DNA of 64,000 nt. It comes from Eucommia ulmoides. Its lineage: Eukaryota; Streptophyta; Magnoliopsida; Garryales; Eucommiaceae. The notes under the pieces are model-generated. The model ran no database searches. It was not told the DNA's origin and was given only the letters and a program-made list of their open reading frames with translations. Shown here piece by piece: positions 34,776-46,244 of this stretch. The stretch lies in assembly GCA_016647705.1 (NCBI GenBank), contig CM028330.1, positions 53,246,897 through 53,310,896 on the forward strand. The letters run 5' to 3'. The number at the start of each line of letters is the position of its first letter. Position 1 is the first letter of the stretch. The translations under genes were made by a program, and so were the position numbers.

Positions 34776-35900
34776 TGCATACGATAAGAGCTGAAGCATT
34801 AACGTACCACCAATGCATCAAGTATGCAAATGATGGTTTTGTGCCAGTGATACGAGGTGATCAGGTAGCTTCGAGGCAATGTTTTGCAATAATTATGAAG
34901 GGGATGAACAAATCCTTATAGCAATCAAAGAAGGAGCATGAAGCAACTTCATTGAAAAGCTCGGTTCATAAAATTGATGATTTCAGGGAACACGCCAGTG
35001 TTCTGCTGAGCAAGTACGGGAGATCACCTTCAATAAAAGAGCTTAGAAACAGATGATAAGATGATCATTAAGCTAAACTGAGACAGATGAGATCAGCAGG
35101 CTTCTCGAAGCGAATATGGACATCTTTGCTTAGACTCTAGTGGATATGAAGGGCGTTAGCCCTAACGATGTAGTTTACTGATTTGATATCTCTAGATCTT
35201 ATCCTCTAGTCAGGCAGAAGATGAGAACTTTCAGTCCTGAAAAGAAAATGGTGATCAAAGTTGAGGTAAAAAGATTGCTCTCAATTGGCCACATAAGGGA
35301 AGTTACGTACCCAAAATGGTTGGCCAATCCAGTCCTCGTCAAGAAAAAAAAATAGAAAGTGGAGAATGTGTGTAGACTTTATTGACCTTAACCAAGCATG
35401 CCCAAAAGACTGCTACCCAATGCCGAGGATATACCAGATGGTAGATGTACCAGCCTGGCATTAACGACTGACCATGATGGATGCTTATGCAGGATACAAT
35501 CAGATCTGCATGGATAAACAAGACGAGGAAGGGACATTATTCATCACACCAAAAGGTATTTACTATTACAAAGTAATACTATTTGGTTTAAGAAATGCAG
35601 GTGTAATGTATCAGCGGTTGGTGAACCGTATTTTCCAAGATAAGATCGGATCAACTATAGAAGTTTATATAGATGATATGTTGGTCAAAAGTTCTAGAAA
35701 GGAGGATCACCTCAACCATTTGGCAGAAACTTTTGCCATTTTGAGGAAGTTCAACATGAAGCTAAACCCAGAGAAGTGTGCTTTTGGAGTTGCGTCTAGA
35801 AAATTCCTAGGCTTTGTTGTAAACCTGTTTGACATCATGGTGGACTCAGGGAAAATAGAGGCGGTCAGAAAGACGAAATCCCCAGCAACAATATGAGAAG
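34776..35900 (+). pseudogene. Tat reverse transcriptase, degraded
   Basis: Motifs read in order are VKRLLSIGHIREVTYPKWL, LVKKK, ACPKDCYPMPRI, then an open stretch 35474-35896 with MMDAYAGYNQICM, ITPKGIYYYKVILFGLRNAG, YQRLVNRIFQDKIG, the catalytic VYIDDMLVKS, and MKLNPEKCAFGVASRKFLGF. These are typical Tat-lineage RT motifs with an intact YIDD core. Stops upstream break the polyprotein. Confidence 0.9.
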
Positions 35901-35905
35901 TTCAA

Positions 35906-36283
35906 GTGTTGACAGGAAGATTGGTGGCGCTGAATAGATTTATCTTTAAATTTACTGATAGGTGCGTTTCGTTCAAAATTTTGAAGAGAAGCAAAACCTT
36001 TCAGTGGGATGATAAATGTGAACAAGCACTCCAATCCGTTAAGAACTACTTGGGCTCCGTTGAAATGCTAGCCAAAGTAAATCCAGTGGAAGAACTTTAT
36101 CTCTATTTGGCAGTAATGCCCGTAGCGGTGAGTACCGCGTTGGTAAAGGATCACATAGGAGGGAAAAAGCCGATCTACTACATCAGCAAGTTTTTAGTCG
36201 CAGTAGAAACTCGCTACACTGAGTTGGAAAAGCTTGCCCTAGCTCTAGTGACTGCAACACGAAAGCTTAGGCTATATTTCTAA
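35906..36283 (+). pseudogene. Tat RNase H (first copy)
   Basis: Open segment with the connection region (FQWDDKCEQALQSVKNYLG), then YLYLAVMPVAVSTALVKD and KPIYYISKFLVAVETRYTEL. The first catalytic Asp position of active RNase H (usually YL.v.d or cDAS) reads LYLAV here, as in other Tat elements, where this copy is partly degenerate. Confidence 0.82.
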
Positions 36284-36504
36284 GTACACGTGATCAACGT
36301 GTTGACCTCATACCCACTCTGAGCTGTAATGCACAGGCCAAAGGCTTCTGGACGTCTCATGAAGTGGACAGTAGAGCTTGGTGAGATTTTCATCAAGGAC
36401 AAGCCTAGAACTGCAATCAAGGGGTAAGCTTTGGCCGACTTCATTGCCGAACTAACTCTACCAGCAGAAGCTGTAGCAGAAGATATAGAGTAACACGGTC
36501 AGTT

Positions 36505-36963
36505 AGCTGCGCTATGGAAGCTGTGGGTTGACGGTGTATCGAACATGAAGGGGTGTGGTGTAGGCATAATCCTGCAAATACCTGAAGGAGATCAACTTGA
36601 AAAGGTAGTGCAACTCGGCTTTTAGACCTCCAACAATGAAGCTGTAATCATTGGGTTGACTTTTGCGCAAAAGTTAGGAGCCCAGCATTTGGAGGTGAAG
36701 TTAAACTCTTAATTGGTGATCAATCAGATTAATGAAATGTTCACCATCAATGAGGAAAAACTACGCCTTTACGTTGAAAAGGTAAAGGAATTGATCTCCT
36801 CCTTCCAAAGTTGCAAGTTTGAAGCCATCCCAAGGGCTGAAAATAAGAGGGCAGATACTTTGTTTGTGCTAACTTCTATATTTGGACCAGATCAACGCTC
36901 TGAACTGGTGGAATTTCTTGATCAACCATCTGTAGCAGCACCTGTTAGCCATTTCCATGCATA
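36505..36963 (+). pseudogene. Tat second (archaeal-type) RNase H
   Basis: LWVDGVSNMKGCGVGIIL gives the D-G-x-S catalytic start, followed by TSNNEAVIIGLTFAQKLGAQ (catalytic E), then LVINQINEMF and ENKRADTLFVLTS with the D of the last motif. A second RNase H after the first identifies the Tat lineage. Stops lie near 36625 and 36709; the second is a TAA where the family has Gln. Confidence 0.85.
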
Positions 36964-36989
36964 GGTCAGCTGGACCAAGAAGAGGACTG

Positions 36990-38221
36990 GAGAACCCCTT
37001 TAGTTTGGTACTTAAAGGAATGGATCTTACCAGAAGACAAAGACTCTGCTAGAAAGGTTCTATACAAAGTATTGAGGTATGTGTTAGCCAACGATAAACT
37101 GTATAGATGTTCTTTTTCCCAACCTCTATTGCTTTGTCTAGGACCAAAGAAAGACATCTATGTCCTACAAGAAACACATGAAGGGGTTTGTGGAAATTCG
37201 CAAGGAGGAAGAACCTTGGTTCACAAGACGCTAAGAGTGGGGTATTACTGGCCAACTATGTGTATTGACTTGCAAGAATACGTCAAGAAATGTGATAAAT
37301 GTCAGCAATTCTCCAACGATATCAAGGTCCCTGCTTAGCAGCAAACTCCAATAACTAGTCATTGGCCATTCGCTTAATAGAGAGTGAATGTGCTAGGTTC
37401 GTTCACTCTAGCACCAGGAAATAAGAAGTACCTACTAGTGGTAATTGATTATTTCACTAAGTGTGTTGAAGTTGAAGCGTTCACAACTGTGGGAGAGAAC
37501 GAAGTGAAGAACGTTCTTTGGAAGAATATCATCTGTCATTTTGGCATCCTTGCAGTGCTTATTTCTGATAATGGAACACCATTCATTGGCGATAAGGTTG
37601 CATGGATGTATGACGTGCTAAAAATTCAACATCGAACATCCAGCCCGGCGTATCGGCAAGCCAATGGACAAGATGAGATGACAAACTATTTCATCAAGGT
37701 AGTACTTAAGAAACGACTGGATGACGCTAAAGGAAAGTGGGTAGAAGAACTCACAAGAGTATTGTAGGCTCACCGCACTACTCCAACGTCTACGACCGAT
37801 AAAACACGTTTCTCCACGACTTACGGTACCAAAGATGTTGTGCCAGTGGAGATATGAATACCGTCCAGACGAAACAACACAATCAACCTGATGGATAATG
37901 AAGAACTCTTACGAGAGGAAATTGACTTGCTGGAAGAGAGACGTGATAGGGCGTTGATGAGGATGGCAACTTACAAGTCAAGGACAACACGAATGTTCAA
38001 CCATACAGTCCGTCCACGACATTTCGCCGTAGGAGACCTAGTACTTCAGATAGCTATGCCTCATTGCCCAGAAGCTCGCTTGGGAAAGCTAGCACCCAAC
38101 TGGGAAGGCCCATAATGAGTTACCAAAGTCAACAGACCAAGAACCTATTGGCTAGAAGATTTGGATGGCGAGGCAATCCCTAGACCCCAGAACATATCTC
38201 ACATATTCAAGTATTTCGTAT
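36990..38221 (+). pseudogene. Tat integrase, degraded
   Basis: Zinc-binding region at 37072-37338 (HEGVCGNSQGGRTLVHK ... KCDKCQQF). Catalytic core at 37384-37767 with D in VVIDYFTKCVEVEA, D in LISDNGTPF and E in ANGQDEMTN. C-terminal part at 37891-38221 (YKSRTTRMFNHTVRPRHFAVGDLVL, KLAPNWEGP), with no chromodomain visible. Stops separate the three blocks. Confidence 0.88.
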
Positions 38222-38432
38222 AGTTTCTAATCATTTTTGGATTTTTGTTTTTCATTAAATGTTTTGGAGTTATTATGTCTCTTTTTGAGATACTCTCTTT
38301 GAATAAAGCAAATAAATTTTCTCTTTATGAATTTTGCATCGTTTACTAGTGCAATGTTATGCTTTTGTTTATGCCTACAATATTTAGTGAATGGAAACTA
38401 AGGATTAAGCATTTGACACTAAAGACCAAAAA
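38222..38432 (+). other. Start of the Tat 3' non-coding region
   Basis: T-rich sequence after the integrase stop. Nothing coding. Confidence 0.6.
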
Positions 38433-39160
38433 CTGAGCAATTCAGCTCAACATTGAGTAGAGCTAATCTATTTACTCAATCATAATTGAGCAGAGCAGGT
38501 CAGATTACTTACTTTATCTGAGCTCCTCAGCTCAACATTAACTAGGCACCTCAGCCCAGTGACAATTGAGCTCTTCAACTCAGCACAAAACTGAGCAATT
38601 CAGTTCATTATTGAGTAGAGTAGATCTATTTACTCAATATCAATTAAGCAAAGTAGGTCAGTTTACTTACTTTAACTGAGCTCCTTAGCTCAGAATTAAC
38701 TGGGCACCTCAGCTCAGTAACAACTGAGCTCCCTAGTTCAGCACAAAACTAAGCAATTCAGCTCAGCATTGAGCAGAGTTGATCTGTTTACTCACTTTAA
38801 CTAAGCTCCTTAGCTCAGCATCAACTGGGTACCTTAGCCCAGCGATAACTGAGCTCCTCAACTCAACACAAAACTGAGCAATTTAGCTCAGCATTAAGCA
38901 GAACTGATCTATTTACTCAATCACAATTGAGCAGAACAGGTTAATTTACTCACTTGAACTAAGCTCCACAACTCAGCAATAACTGGGCACCCCAGCCCAC
39001 CGACAACTGAACTTCTTAGCTCAACCTAAAACGGAGCAATTCAGCTCAACATTGAGCGGAACTGATCTGTTTACTCAATCTCAATTGAGCAGAGCAGGTC
39101 AATTTACTTACTCAAATTGAGCGTCTCACTCAATATCAGATTAGTTTGGCAATACAAATA
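38433..39160 (+). repeat. Tandem-repeat array in the Tat 3' region (158-bp unit)
   Basis: Five units begin CTGAGCAATTCAGCTCA or a variant at 38433, 38591, 38749, 38874 and 39032. Spacings are 158, 158, 125 and 158, so the third unit has lost about 33 bases. Units are packed with GAGC/GCTC words (TGAGCTCCTCAGCTCA), making many short inverted repeats. Tandem repeats in the 3' untranslated region are known in the Tat lineage and can seed satellite DNA. Confidence 0.9.
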
Positions 39161-39769
39161 ATGCCTAAGAAAAGGAGGGCAGGATAACCCATATAATCTT
39201 AACAGAATAGATTAGTTATGCCTTGAACAACATTGTTCATTCCGTACGAAATCTGTGACTTCAAGTTTCGCAAACTAAGGAAAGTAAGTGTTGGTATAAT
39301 GGTCTCTTAAAAATCTCCATAACTTTCTTGTCGTCATCATTATTAACCCATTCAAGATGGGGAATCCAAAAAAACTTATTTAAGTGCTAGACGGGATGAT
39401 TTATTGAAAAAGTTTGAATCCTACATAATGCTGGTTACTTTGACTAAGTTTGTACATCAAATGATCGACTTGTTGCAAAAAACCTAAAAGTTTAGTTCAT
39501 AACTGATTTACATCTCTAAACAAGTTATGAAGGAGGGCAGGCAGGAGGACAACACAAACATAAACGATCAATGACGCAGAAGCACAACATATGACAAGAT
39601 CAAGACAATTCAAGAACCTCATATATTCATATTATCAAAAAAGAGGGGTACATTCAAGGCTAAAAAAAACAAAGAAGAGCAAGAATAGAAAATATTGTTC
39701 TTCCAAAACAAAAATAAAAAAGAAAAGCAAAAGTTTTTTCTTCGGTACAACCGGGCCTAAGAGATGTCT
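39161..39769. other. Tat 3' region without recognisable content
   Basis: Non-coding, A-rich towards 39650-39740. A plus-strand ORF at 39591-39830 is mostly A-rich sequence and the antisense of the next feature. Confidence 0.5.
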
Positions 39770-40242
39770 TCATTATGACCCTGGAGAAGTAGGAGAACCC
39801 AGATCCTCCAAATTTGAGTTAGAGAAGTAGAAGTCATGCTCCTCATACTTGTTAAGCTTGTTGATCAAGTCACGGATCTTCAACTTCTTCATCTCGTTCT
39901 TCTCCAGGAGCTTGTCCCGCTTCGCCTTAAGGGTGTCAGTAAAAAGCTTGTGGTAGTAGAAATCAGTAGCCAAATCGCGTTTGCTTATTTCATAATTCCT
40001 TAGTTCATCTCTGAGCTTATGGAGGTGAGAGATTGCATGGAAGTGAGCTGCTTCCCTGGCAGAGAAAACAACGATGGCTTCTTACAAGGCTCAGAGACGA
40101 GGGTGATCTTTTCTAGCAAACTTGGCTTTCGTATTTAGGGCACGAAATGTTTCCCCCTAGTTATATCTCCTTTTGCTTTTTGAACTAGATGGCCTCAAAA
40201 GAGGAAGGGGTTGGCCATGATTCGGTTGGCGACGCCATAATC
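39770..40242 (-). pseudogene. Tat antisense ORF 1 (small coiled-coil protein), degraded
   Basis: On minus an ATG near 40242 gives MASPTESWPTPSSFEAI. After frame changes it continues AREAAHFHAISHLHKLRDEL, then ISKRDLATDFYYHKLFTDTL, ending in a Lys/Glu/Leu-rich stretch and a Ser/Pro tail at 39770. The helical, charged composition suggests a coiled coil. No known domain is recognised. It lies on the strand opposite gag-pol, between the tandem array and the larger antisense ORF. Extra antisense ORFs have been described in Tat elements, and this may be part of that system. Confidence 0.55.
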
Positions 40243-40294
40243 ACAAAGGGATCAAAGGGAAAGAAGAAAAAACTCAAGAATGCAAGAAGGCAAA

Positions 40295-41501
40295 TGTAAC
40301 GACATGATTTCTCAAGGCCGCCACTTAATTTCTCCCATTGGAGAATTAAATCTAAAACCCAACGACTAATGTTTTATTTCATAAATCTGTGAATTTTTAT
40401 AGTGTGACGACGACAATTATAATTATCGAATTATCGATATAATTTTTTATAAACAATAAATAATAACTACAATTATTATTGGATGTTAACATAATTATTT
40501 ATTACTTTTACATCTAATAAAATAATTATGCTCCATTTATAAAATAATCCTAGATAAGCAATTATATATTGATGATCACAATACTAAAATAAAAAAATGA
40601 TCATAATATTACAACAATTGCCGATTAATACTCAATTATTATTGCTAATTATCATTGATTCATATTCAATAGTTTCTTTTTGTAATATTATTATTATGTT
40701 AATATAATTATATTCATTTTATCGATTTATCGAATTCATCGATTCAATTTCATAACAATAAATAATAAATACAATTATTATAAATAGAAATTCCTAGTGC
40801 CGCACTATTTTCAAATATATTTAAATAAATTCCTGGTGCAGTTTTTTTCTCACCGGTCTTACAATCAAAACTGTGGGGTTGTGAACTAACGTTCAGTAGA
40901 ATTTCAACCCATCTAATACATGCATTTAATTAATATAACAAATAAAACACATTGACATGATTCTTACATAATTTGCATATAATTATAATTATTTCATAGA
41001 AATTAACAGCTATAACAGTGATAACATAAACCACACAGTACTACCAGAAGAGATTAAATATAAATATTAAAATAGATAAAATTCTACTTGAAATCCGAAA
41101 TTGATAACGATTTACAAAAGAAATACTTTTTTTTCCTTATTTTTTTTTTCTATTTTTCTTCCCCTCTGCACACTCGTCCCTGCATACCTGTATTTTTTCC
41201 CTCCCTCTAACCTTTATTATGCATATATTTATATAATAAATCAGCTCACTTATAAAGAGGACCGTTGGATAAAGAGACAAACATCTAGATATTTTTTCAA
41301 TCGTCAGATCATCTTAACCTACACTATAATCAAAATTAGGGTTAGTCTTCATAATTATAAAGTAATTCATATTAGACTCATAATTAGACTTATCTCCCCA
41401 AAATTATCAAATATTTATTTTTAAATTTACATAATATATAAAGCAACCCAAAATATTAAACTTATAATATTTTAAAAAATATAAATTTTTGGGGTATTAC
41501 A
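40295..41501 (-). mobile_element. Chromovirus-type 3' LTR
   Basis: On minus it begins TGTAATACCCCAAAAATTT at 41501 and ends GTCGTTACA at 40295. It is directly preceded on minus by a polypurine tract (ATTTAAGGGGGTAGAT, 41502-41517) and by ATTTCGATGATGAAATT. That combination is standard upstream of 3' LTRs in plant chromoviruses (Tekay/Del-like), so the remnant is the 3' end of such an element. No matching 5' LTR is in the window. Confidence 0.78.
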
Positions 41502-42065
41502 ATCTACCCCCTTAAATAAATTTCATCATCGAAATTCTAAACCATAATACTTCATAATCGCATTACATGGTCATGTTAGTCACACTCGATTCTAGAACAA
41601 TTGTTCTCTATGTAGGGTCCCAAAATCGAAAGTCACCCGTAATTTAATACCGTCAAATCCATTCCACACATCGTGACATCTTCATTCACAGTGACCCACA
41701 TTATATTCAACAACTTACGGACCGGGTGCACTTTGGTCGATAACACCTAACACAGCTAACCAATTGCCAAAGAATCTTATGTTTCTAAATATTTTCGCTG
41801 CGCTATTCTAATAAAAATAGCAATAAATAATAATATATCTTTAAATATCACGGTACCTTCACTAGATTGGGTTTATCTCAATTTCAACAGGTCTACGACC
41901 TCGATAATTTTTCTACTTAGCATGACTTTTCAAATCTATTGTCATATTTCATAACCAACATTTATCAATTCCTCCTAACATTTCAACCCAACGTATTACA
42001 ACGCTAGGGTTATGGTACCTATTATTCATAATAAATTGTCTAATATTGAAAAATAATGATTTTTA
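41502..42065 (-). mobile_element. Remnant of the chromovirus 3' internal region
   Basis: Contains the polypurine tract and the ATTTCGATGATGAAATTT motif, then non-coding sequence. The end is not sharp; an oligo-A run at 42069-42088 is a plausible break. Confidence 0.5.
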
Positions 42066-42833
42066 TTTAAAAAAAAAAAAAAAAAAAACTATATCCTTAG
42101 ACACTGTATTCTTATAATTTTCTGCTTAGCAAATTATTTATTAGGATTGAAATTGTCTAATCATGTGTAAATCCTTAGTAATTTTCTGCTTCAGAACTTT
42201 GTCAAGGGCATTTTAAGGTCTGTTTGGTTGGACAACTCCTGTTAAGCGGGTTTTTCTATTATTCTATTTTATTTTATTTCATTTTGTGAAGAGAATCATT
42301 CCCACATAGCTGCCCAAGCCTTTCCATGTTGGATGATAAAACAAAAGTTGAGCTTGAGTCTCTGTTCTTAAAATTCTATCTTTGGCCCCTAAATTATGGC
42401 GTGGGTGTCTATGTGAACCTTTTGGTTAGCCAAATTGTACATTTTGGTCCCTACCGTTTCAATTTGAACATATTAACATCTTAGGTGGCGTTTGAGTAAT
42501 GCAACTTACCAATAGTAAGTTAAATAAGCCTGAAAAACTGCGTCGTTACAACAAAACTAAAGAAAGCGTATGAATTCGTGGGTAAATATTGACATTTGGT
42601 TTAGCCTTAAATAGCTAAACAATCAAAGAAAGAGAAGAAATCAAAACGTCAAAAAGTGTGCATTAAATGAGAGAGTGACGTGGCTTGATGGTGTACGTAC
42701 TACAATTATCACAAGTATATTTTCGAGATTAAAATGATGGCTACTCTTTTAATACACATCATGATGATAAAAGTGATTATTACCAAAAATTAATTACAGA
42801 TGTGAAAAAAAGAAATTGAAAAGACAGCAGGAC
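42066..42833. other. Unassigned DNA between chromovirus remnant and antisense ORF 2
   Basis: No coding sequence. TTAGGTGGCGTTTGAGTAATG near 42481 resembles the end of the GGTGGCGTTTGG element family seen elsewhere, but no partner end was found. Confidence 0.45.
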
Positions 42834-45338
42834 GGTTCAGAGAGTGGCGCTTTGATCGATGATGTTTGGCTGGTCAGACGTTATCATGGTAGTAGCGTCA
42901 GCTGGTAGGGCTTGGTCCAGGGCTTGAGCTGAGCTTACAATAGATTGATCGTCCAGCATTGGAGCTGAGCTTTCCACTGGCACCGCGACAGCTAGTGTGG
43001 GCAAGGGCTCTTCAACCTCGGCGATTTCTTTCTCGCCCTCATCAGCATTTTCTCCTCTTGGCTCATTTTTTAGCTTGTTTGCCAAGAAAGAGAGATCTAT
43101 ATCGGGGTACTCCTCCGCCACTCTTTGCTGACAATAGGAGATACCCACATTCTGGAGATTTTTTTATTCGCTCTTAAATACAGTCCAAAGTTCTTCAATA
43201 TCTTGCTAGGACATTTTTGTCTTAGCTGCCAGCTCAGCTACAAACCTATCCATCTCTTGTGCTTGATCGGTGGACTTCAATTGCTCCTGGTCTAGCTCAG
43301 CCATCAGGCGGTCTCTCTTAGTATACATTTGCTAGAGGGCATTCTCATTTCCTTGAAGTGCATTATTTTTAACTTGAAGGGAAGCATCCTTGGCCTTGAG
43401 ATCAACATCATTTTGATCAATTATCAAGCGGGTTGAGTTGATCTCCTCATTCAAAGCACGAACATCCCTCATGGATGAGCTATCTCTTCTCAAGGCAGTA
43501 TTCTTTGTCTGAAGCCTAATGTTCTCAGAGCAATAAAGCTCGTTGCTCTGCTGCAAGGCGATCATTTGCTCATAAGCATAATACAGCTCGAGTTCAAACC
43601 TCTCCTAAGAAGACCTCGCCAGTGCCAGGTTTATTTCCAGGCTAAGCTTATGTTCTTCCAAGGCTCAGTTTTTCTCTTCCAGCTTGCTGAACTCTGTTAG
43701 CTGGTGCATGAGTTGGGCATCTAACTCATTTGTATCATCAGCACAGCTAACCATGGCGGAAGACATGTGTATACACTATAACAAGAAAGCGAGCAATAAA
43801 GACTCAATAAACAACTTAGAGAAACAAAAAAACTTGTCAGAAGTTAAGGGAATTATGTGAAGAAGAGCACAGATAACCATCTTGAACAATTCAACCTTGT
43901 TTCGGCCCTCAGTTTTCTCTTTACCTTTCTCCCAAGACCTTTTGTATAAAAATTTGATAGCATCATAAAAAATTGCACAACGACTTGGAACAAAGGGTCT
44001 AACTTCGTCAATTAACTGGCATATTTATCATTTGGACATGCCACTACCACTTGATGCACCATGGCTGGAAGCTGACGTCTGAGGAGGTTGACGGTTGACC
44101 GACAAAGTCTTAGCAACGGTGTGTTCAAAAGTCTCTCTTGTAATAGGCTTTGGCTCTTTATCTTCTGATGGGGAAAGAGCTAGAATTGGTGGGAGAGCTA
44201 GAATTAGTGGCACCGTTACTCAAATCACCCTACGCCTATGAATACTCAAAGGCTAAGATTCGTCATCAGATTCGACAACTCACCTTCCTGCTGACCTCTA
44301 ATTGAACAGAAGGCTCAGCAAGACGGTGAGTTGCTGGTTTAGCAATAGCAGTAGCAGTAGTAGCTCGCTAGGATGATGATTGCCCAGTTGTTCTAGCAGA
44401 CTTCTTCACAAGCCTTTTTTTCTTCTTAGTTCCAAGTTGCAACTCAGCCAATTCATTAAATCGAGATAGATCCATTTCTGGTCTAATGAATGGACGATGA
44501 GTTAAGAATTTGTAAGAGCGTTCGGCTGGAACCAACAACCTCTTCAACTCTCCTTCAATAATGGTTGTGAGGTCAAGACTTTTGCAAGTTCTTTCACCCA
44601 CACCAGAGACCCCAGAAAAAAAACATCAAGACCATTTGAACATAATTCTAAAGAAATCAAAATTGTTGAAATGAGTAACAAGGAAAATTACTTGGGGTGT
44701 TAAAGCACCTCGGTACAATGGAGGGCTGCCCTACTTCATTAGGAGAGAACTCTCAGTCACCCGAAAAGAAAAGGTACCATTGTTGCCAGTCTCTCACCTT
44801 AATTGGAAGGTCGGTAAGGAAAGAAAATTTATTGGGGAAAGACTAGTAATATCTCCCTAGATTGGTGAGAAATTTAAGGTATCCTATACTCCTAAGTATA
44901 TCTACAGAGAGGGACATTTCGTTTGCTCGTGCAAAGGAAATAACATCCATGATTTGGTGAAAGGCAATTTGGGGTTAACTGGACAGGGGTTATTTCTAAC
45001 TGGCGGAAAAGATTGCGAAGAAGATGAGTAAAAGGAAAGGAGAGTCTGTACTCAAACATCTACAAAAAGAGGCATATTTCATCCTCTTTTGCATCGTACG
45101 GAAGTTCATCTTCGGAAGGAATCCTATTCAATACAGATGAGGGAATGCCATACTATTCCCTAAATGGTCCAAGCCATTCTTGTGGAAACTTGCTCGCCCC
45201 ATGATTTCCCCAGTTTTTTGAGGGATTAGAGGGCCAAGCAACCTGAGCTGTTGTCATCCTCTCAGCAAGGGGATTCGACGATGAACCTGCTTCAGCCGAA
45301 CTAGTCGATTGACTCAACGATATTCTAAGGCAGAACAA
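42834..45338 (-). pseudogene. Tat antisense ORF 2 (putative gypsy-type transposon protein), degraded
   Basis: Reads leftward on minus from about 45338. The N-terminal half includes NRIPSEDELPYDAKEDEICL and FEYRLSFPFTHLLRNLFRQL followed by VQLTPN. This matches, from memory, the plant 'putative gypsy type transposon' domain with its characteristic P-x-QLTPN. Later segments are a basic linker (LGTKKKKRLVKKSARTTG, about 44370-44430), a Glu/Gln/Asn-rich coiled coil (43330-43565) and an acidic, Pro/Ala-rich C-terminus (42837-43148). Several stops and likely introns separate the pieces. The function is unknown. It runs antisense to gag-pol and ends toward the tandem array. Confidence 0.7.
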
Positions 45339-45476
45339 GTAGCAATCGAAACAGAGAATATGAAGAAAAGCAACGCAACTACAAGATTTGGGGAAGATGG
45401 GAACTTACACAAGATGGAAGTGATCTTCCGTCTCTCTTTTCTTGAATCGTCAAGAAAGTCAAGAGGGTAAATGATA

Positions 45477-45629
45477 TGGGAAAACTCTCACTAGTAACTA
45501 ACATAGGTATGGAGCCTTAATGGGTTAGATCGGGTCATAATTTCGATCCGAAGCAAACAGACCGAATGGATTATCTGTACCGAATAAAAGTAAGCCCAGT
45601 TGGGTATAGTCTTCGGCAGTCCTCTAAAA
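45477..45629 (+). mobile_element. Truncated 3' LTR of the Tat element
   Basis: Matches 14548-14700 from TGGGAAAACTCTCAC to GCAGTCCTCTAAA, then similarity stops abruptly. It is preceded by a purine stretch (GTCAAGAGGGTAAATGATA), the likely polypurine tract. About 450 bases of the LTR are missing. Confidence 0.85.
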
Positions 45630-46244
45630 TAGTCATAGCCAACTAAATGCATACAATACTTGATGAATTTTACTTTCCTATAGTTTAACTGAATTGCAGA
45701 TTATTATTTTTATATTTTAATAAATATTTTATTGCGTTGTTGTATAAATTACAGCGCAACTGTTACATTTTCCATTAAAATTAACGATCAAATTTTAAAA
45801 AATTAAAAATATTAAATTATTTAATACTGGTTAATATTAATACGTCTAGGTAAGGTTAGGTTGAATCGGATTCGTTTGCTATGTTTTTCTTTTCTTCATA
45901 TCTTCGGTAAGGTTTAATGTGAGGATAAATTTATTATTTCATATAATTCTATTAATTATTTAATTATTACACTTTAATTTTAATTACAATAGGGATAAAG
46001 TGCTTAACAAAATATGATAAGAGAATAAATGTAATTTAAGCAAATTAAAGGGGAATAAAGTGTCATTAAACCATACTTAATTGTGTACCGAGTGATAACT
46101 GCCCACTCCATAGAGTCCATATATCGTTGTTTGGGTTTTGTTGCTTCAGCATGACAATATACAGTTCATTATATAATAATTTAGACACTCTCAAATGTTA
46201 GATGTTGAACAAGAATTTAACATTCCCTCTTAAATATAACCTCT
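45630..46244. other. Gene-free AT-rich DNA
   Basis: No coding or repeat signal is recognised apart from AT-rich low complexity. Confidence 0.55.

Larger units (their letters stand above)
14548..45629 (+). mobile_element. Tat-type Ty3/gypsy retrotransposon with nested insertions
   Basis: The element's own parts are 14548-14861 and 32512-45629, less a chromovirus remnant at 40295 to about 42060. Everything from 14862 to 32511 is a nested Athila-type element. The order on plus is: 5' LTR (TGG start), a PBS of the TGGCGCC type, gag, aspartic protease, reverse transcriptase, RNase H, a second RNase H, integrase, a tandem-repeat array, two antisense ORFs, then a 3' LTR cut off after about 153 bases. 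The second RNase H after the first, the 3' tandem array and the antisense ORFs are all known features of the Tat lineage. All its genes are broken by many stops and frameshifts. Confidence 0.88.

Noticed and set aside
38433..39160. Regularly spaced repeats considered as a CRISPR array
   Set aside because: Repeats are contiguous with no unique spacers and lie in a retrotransposon 3' region.
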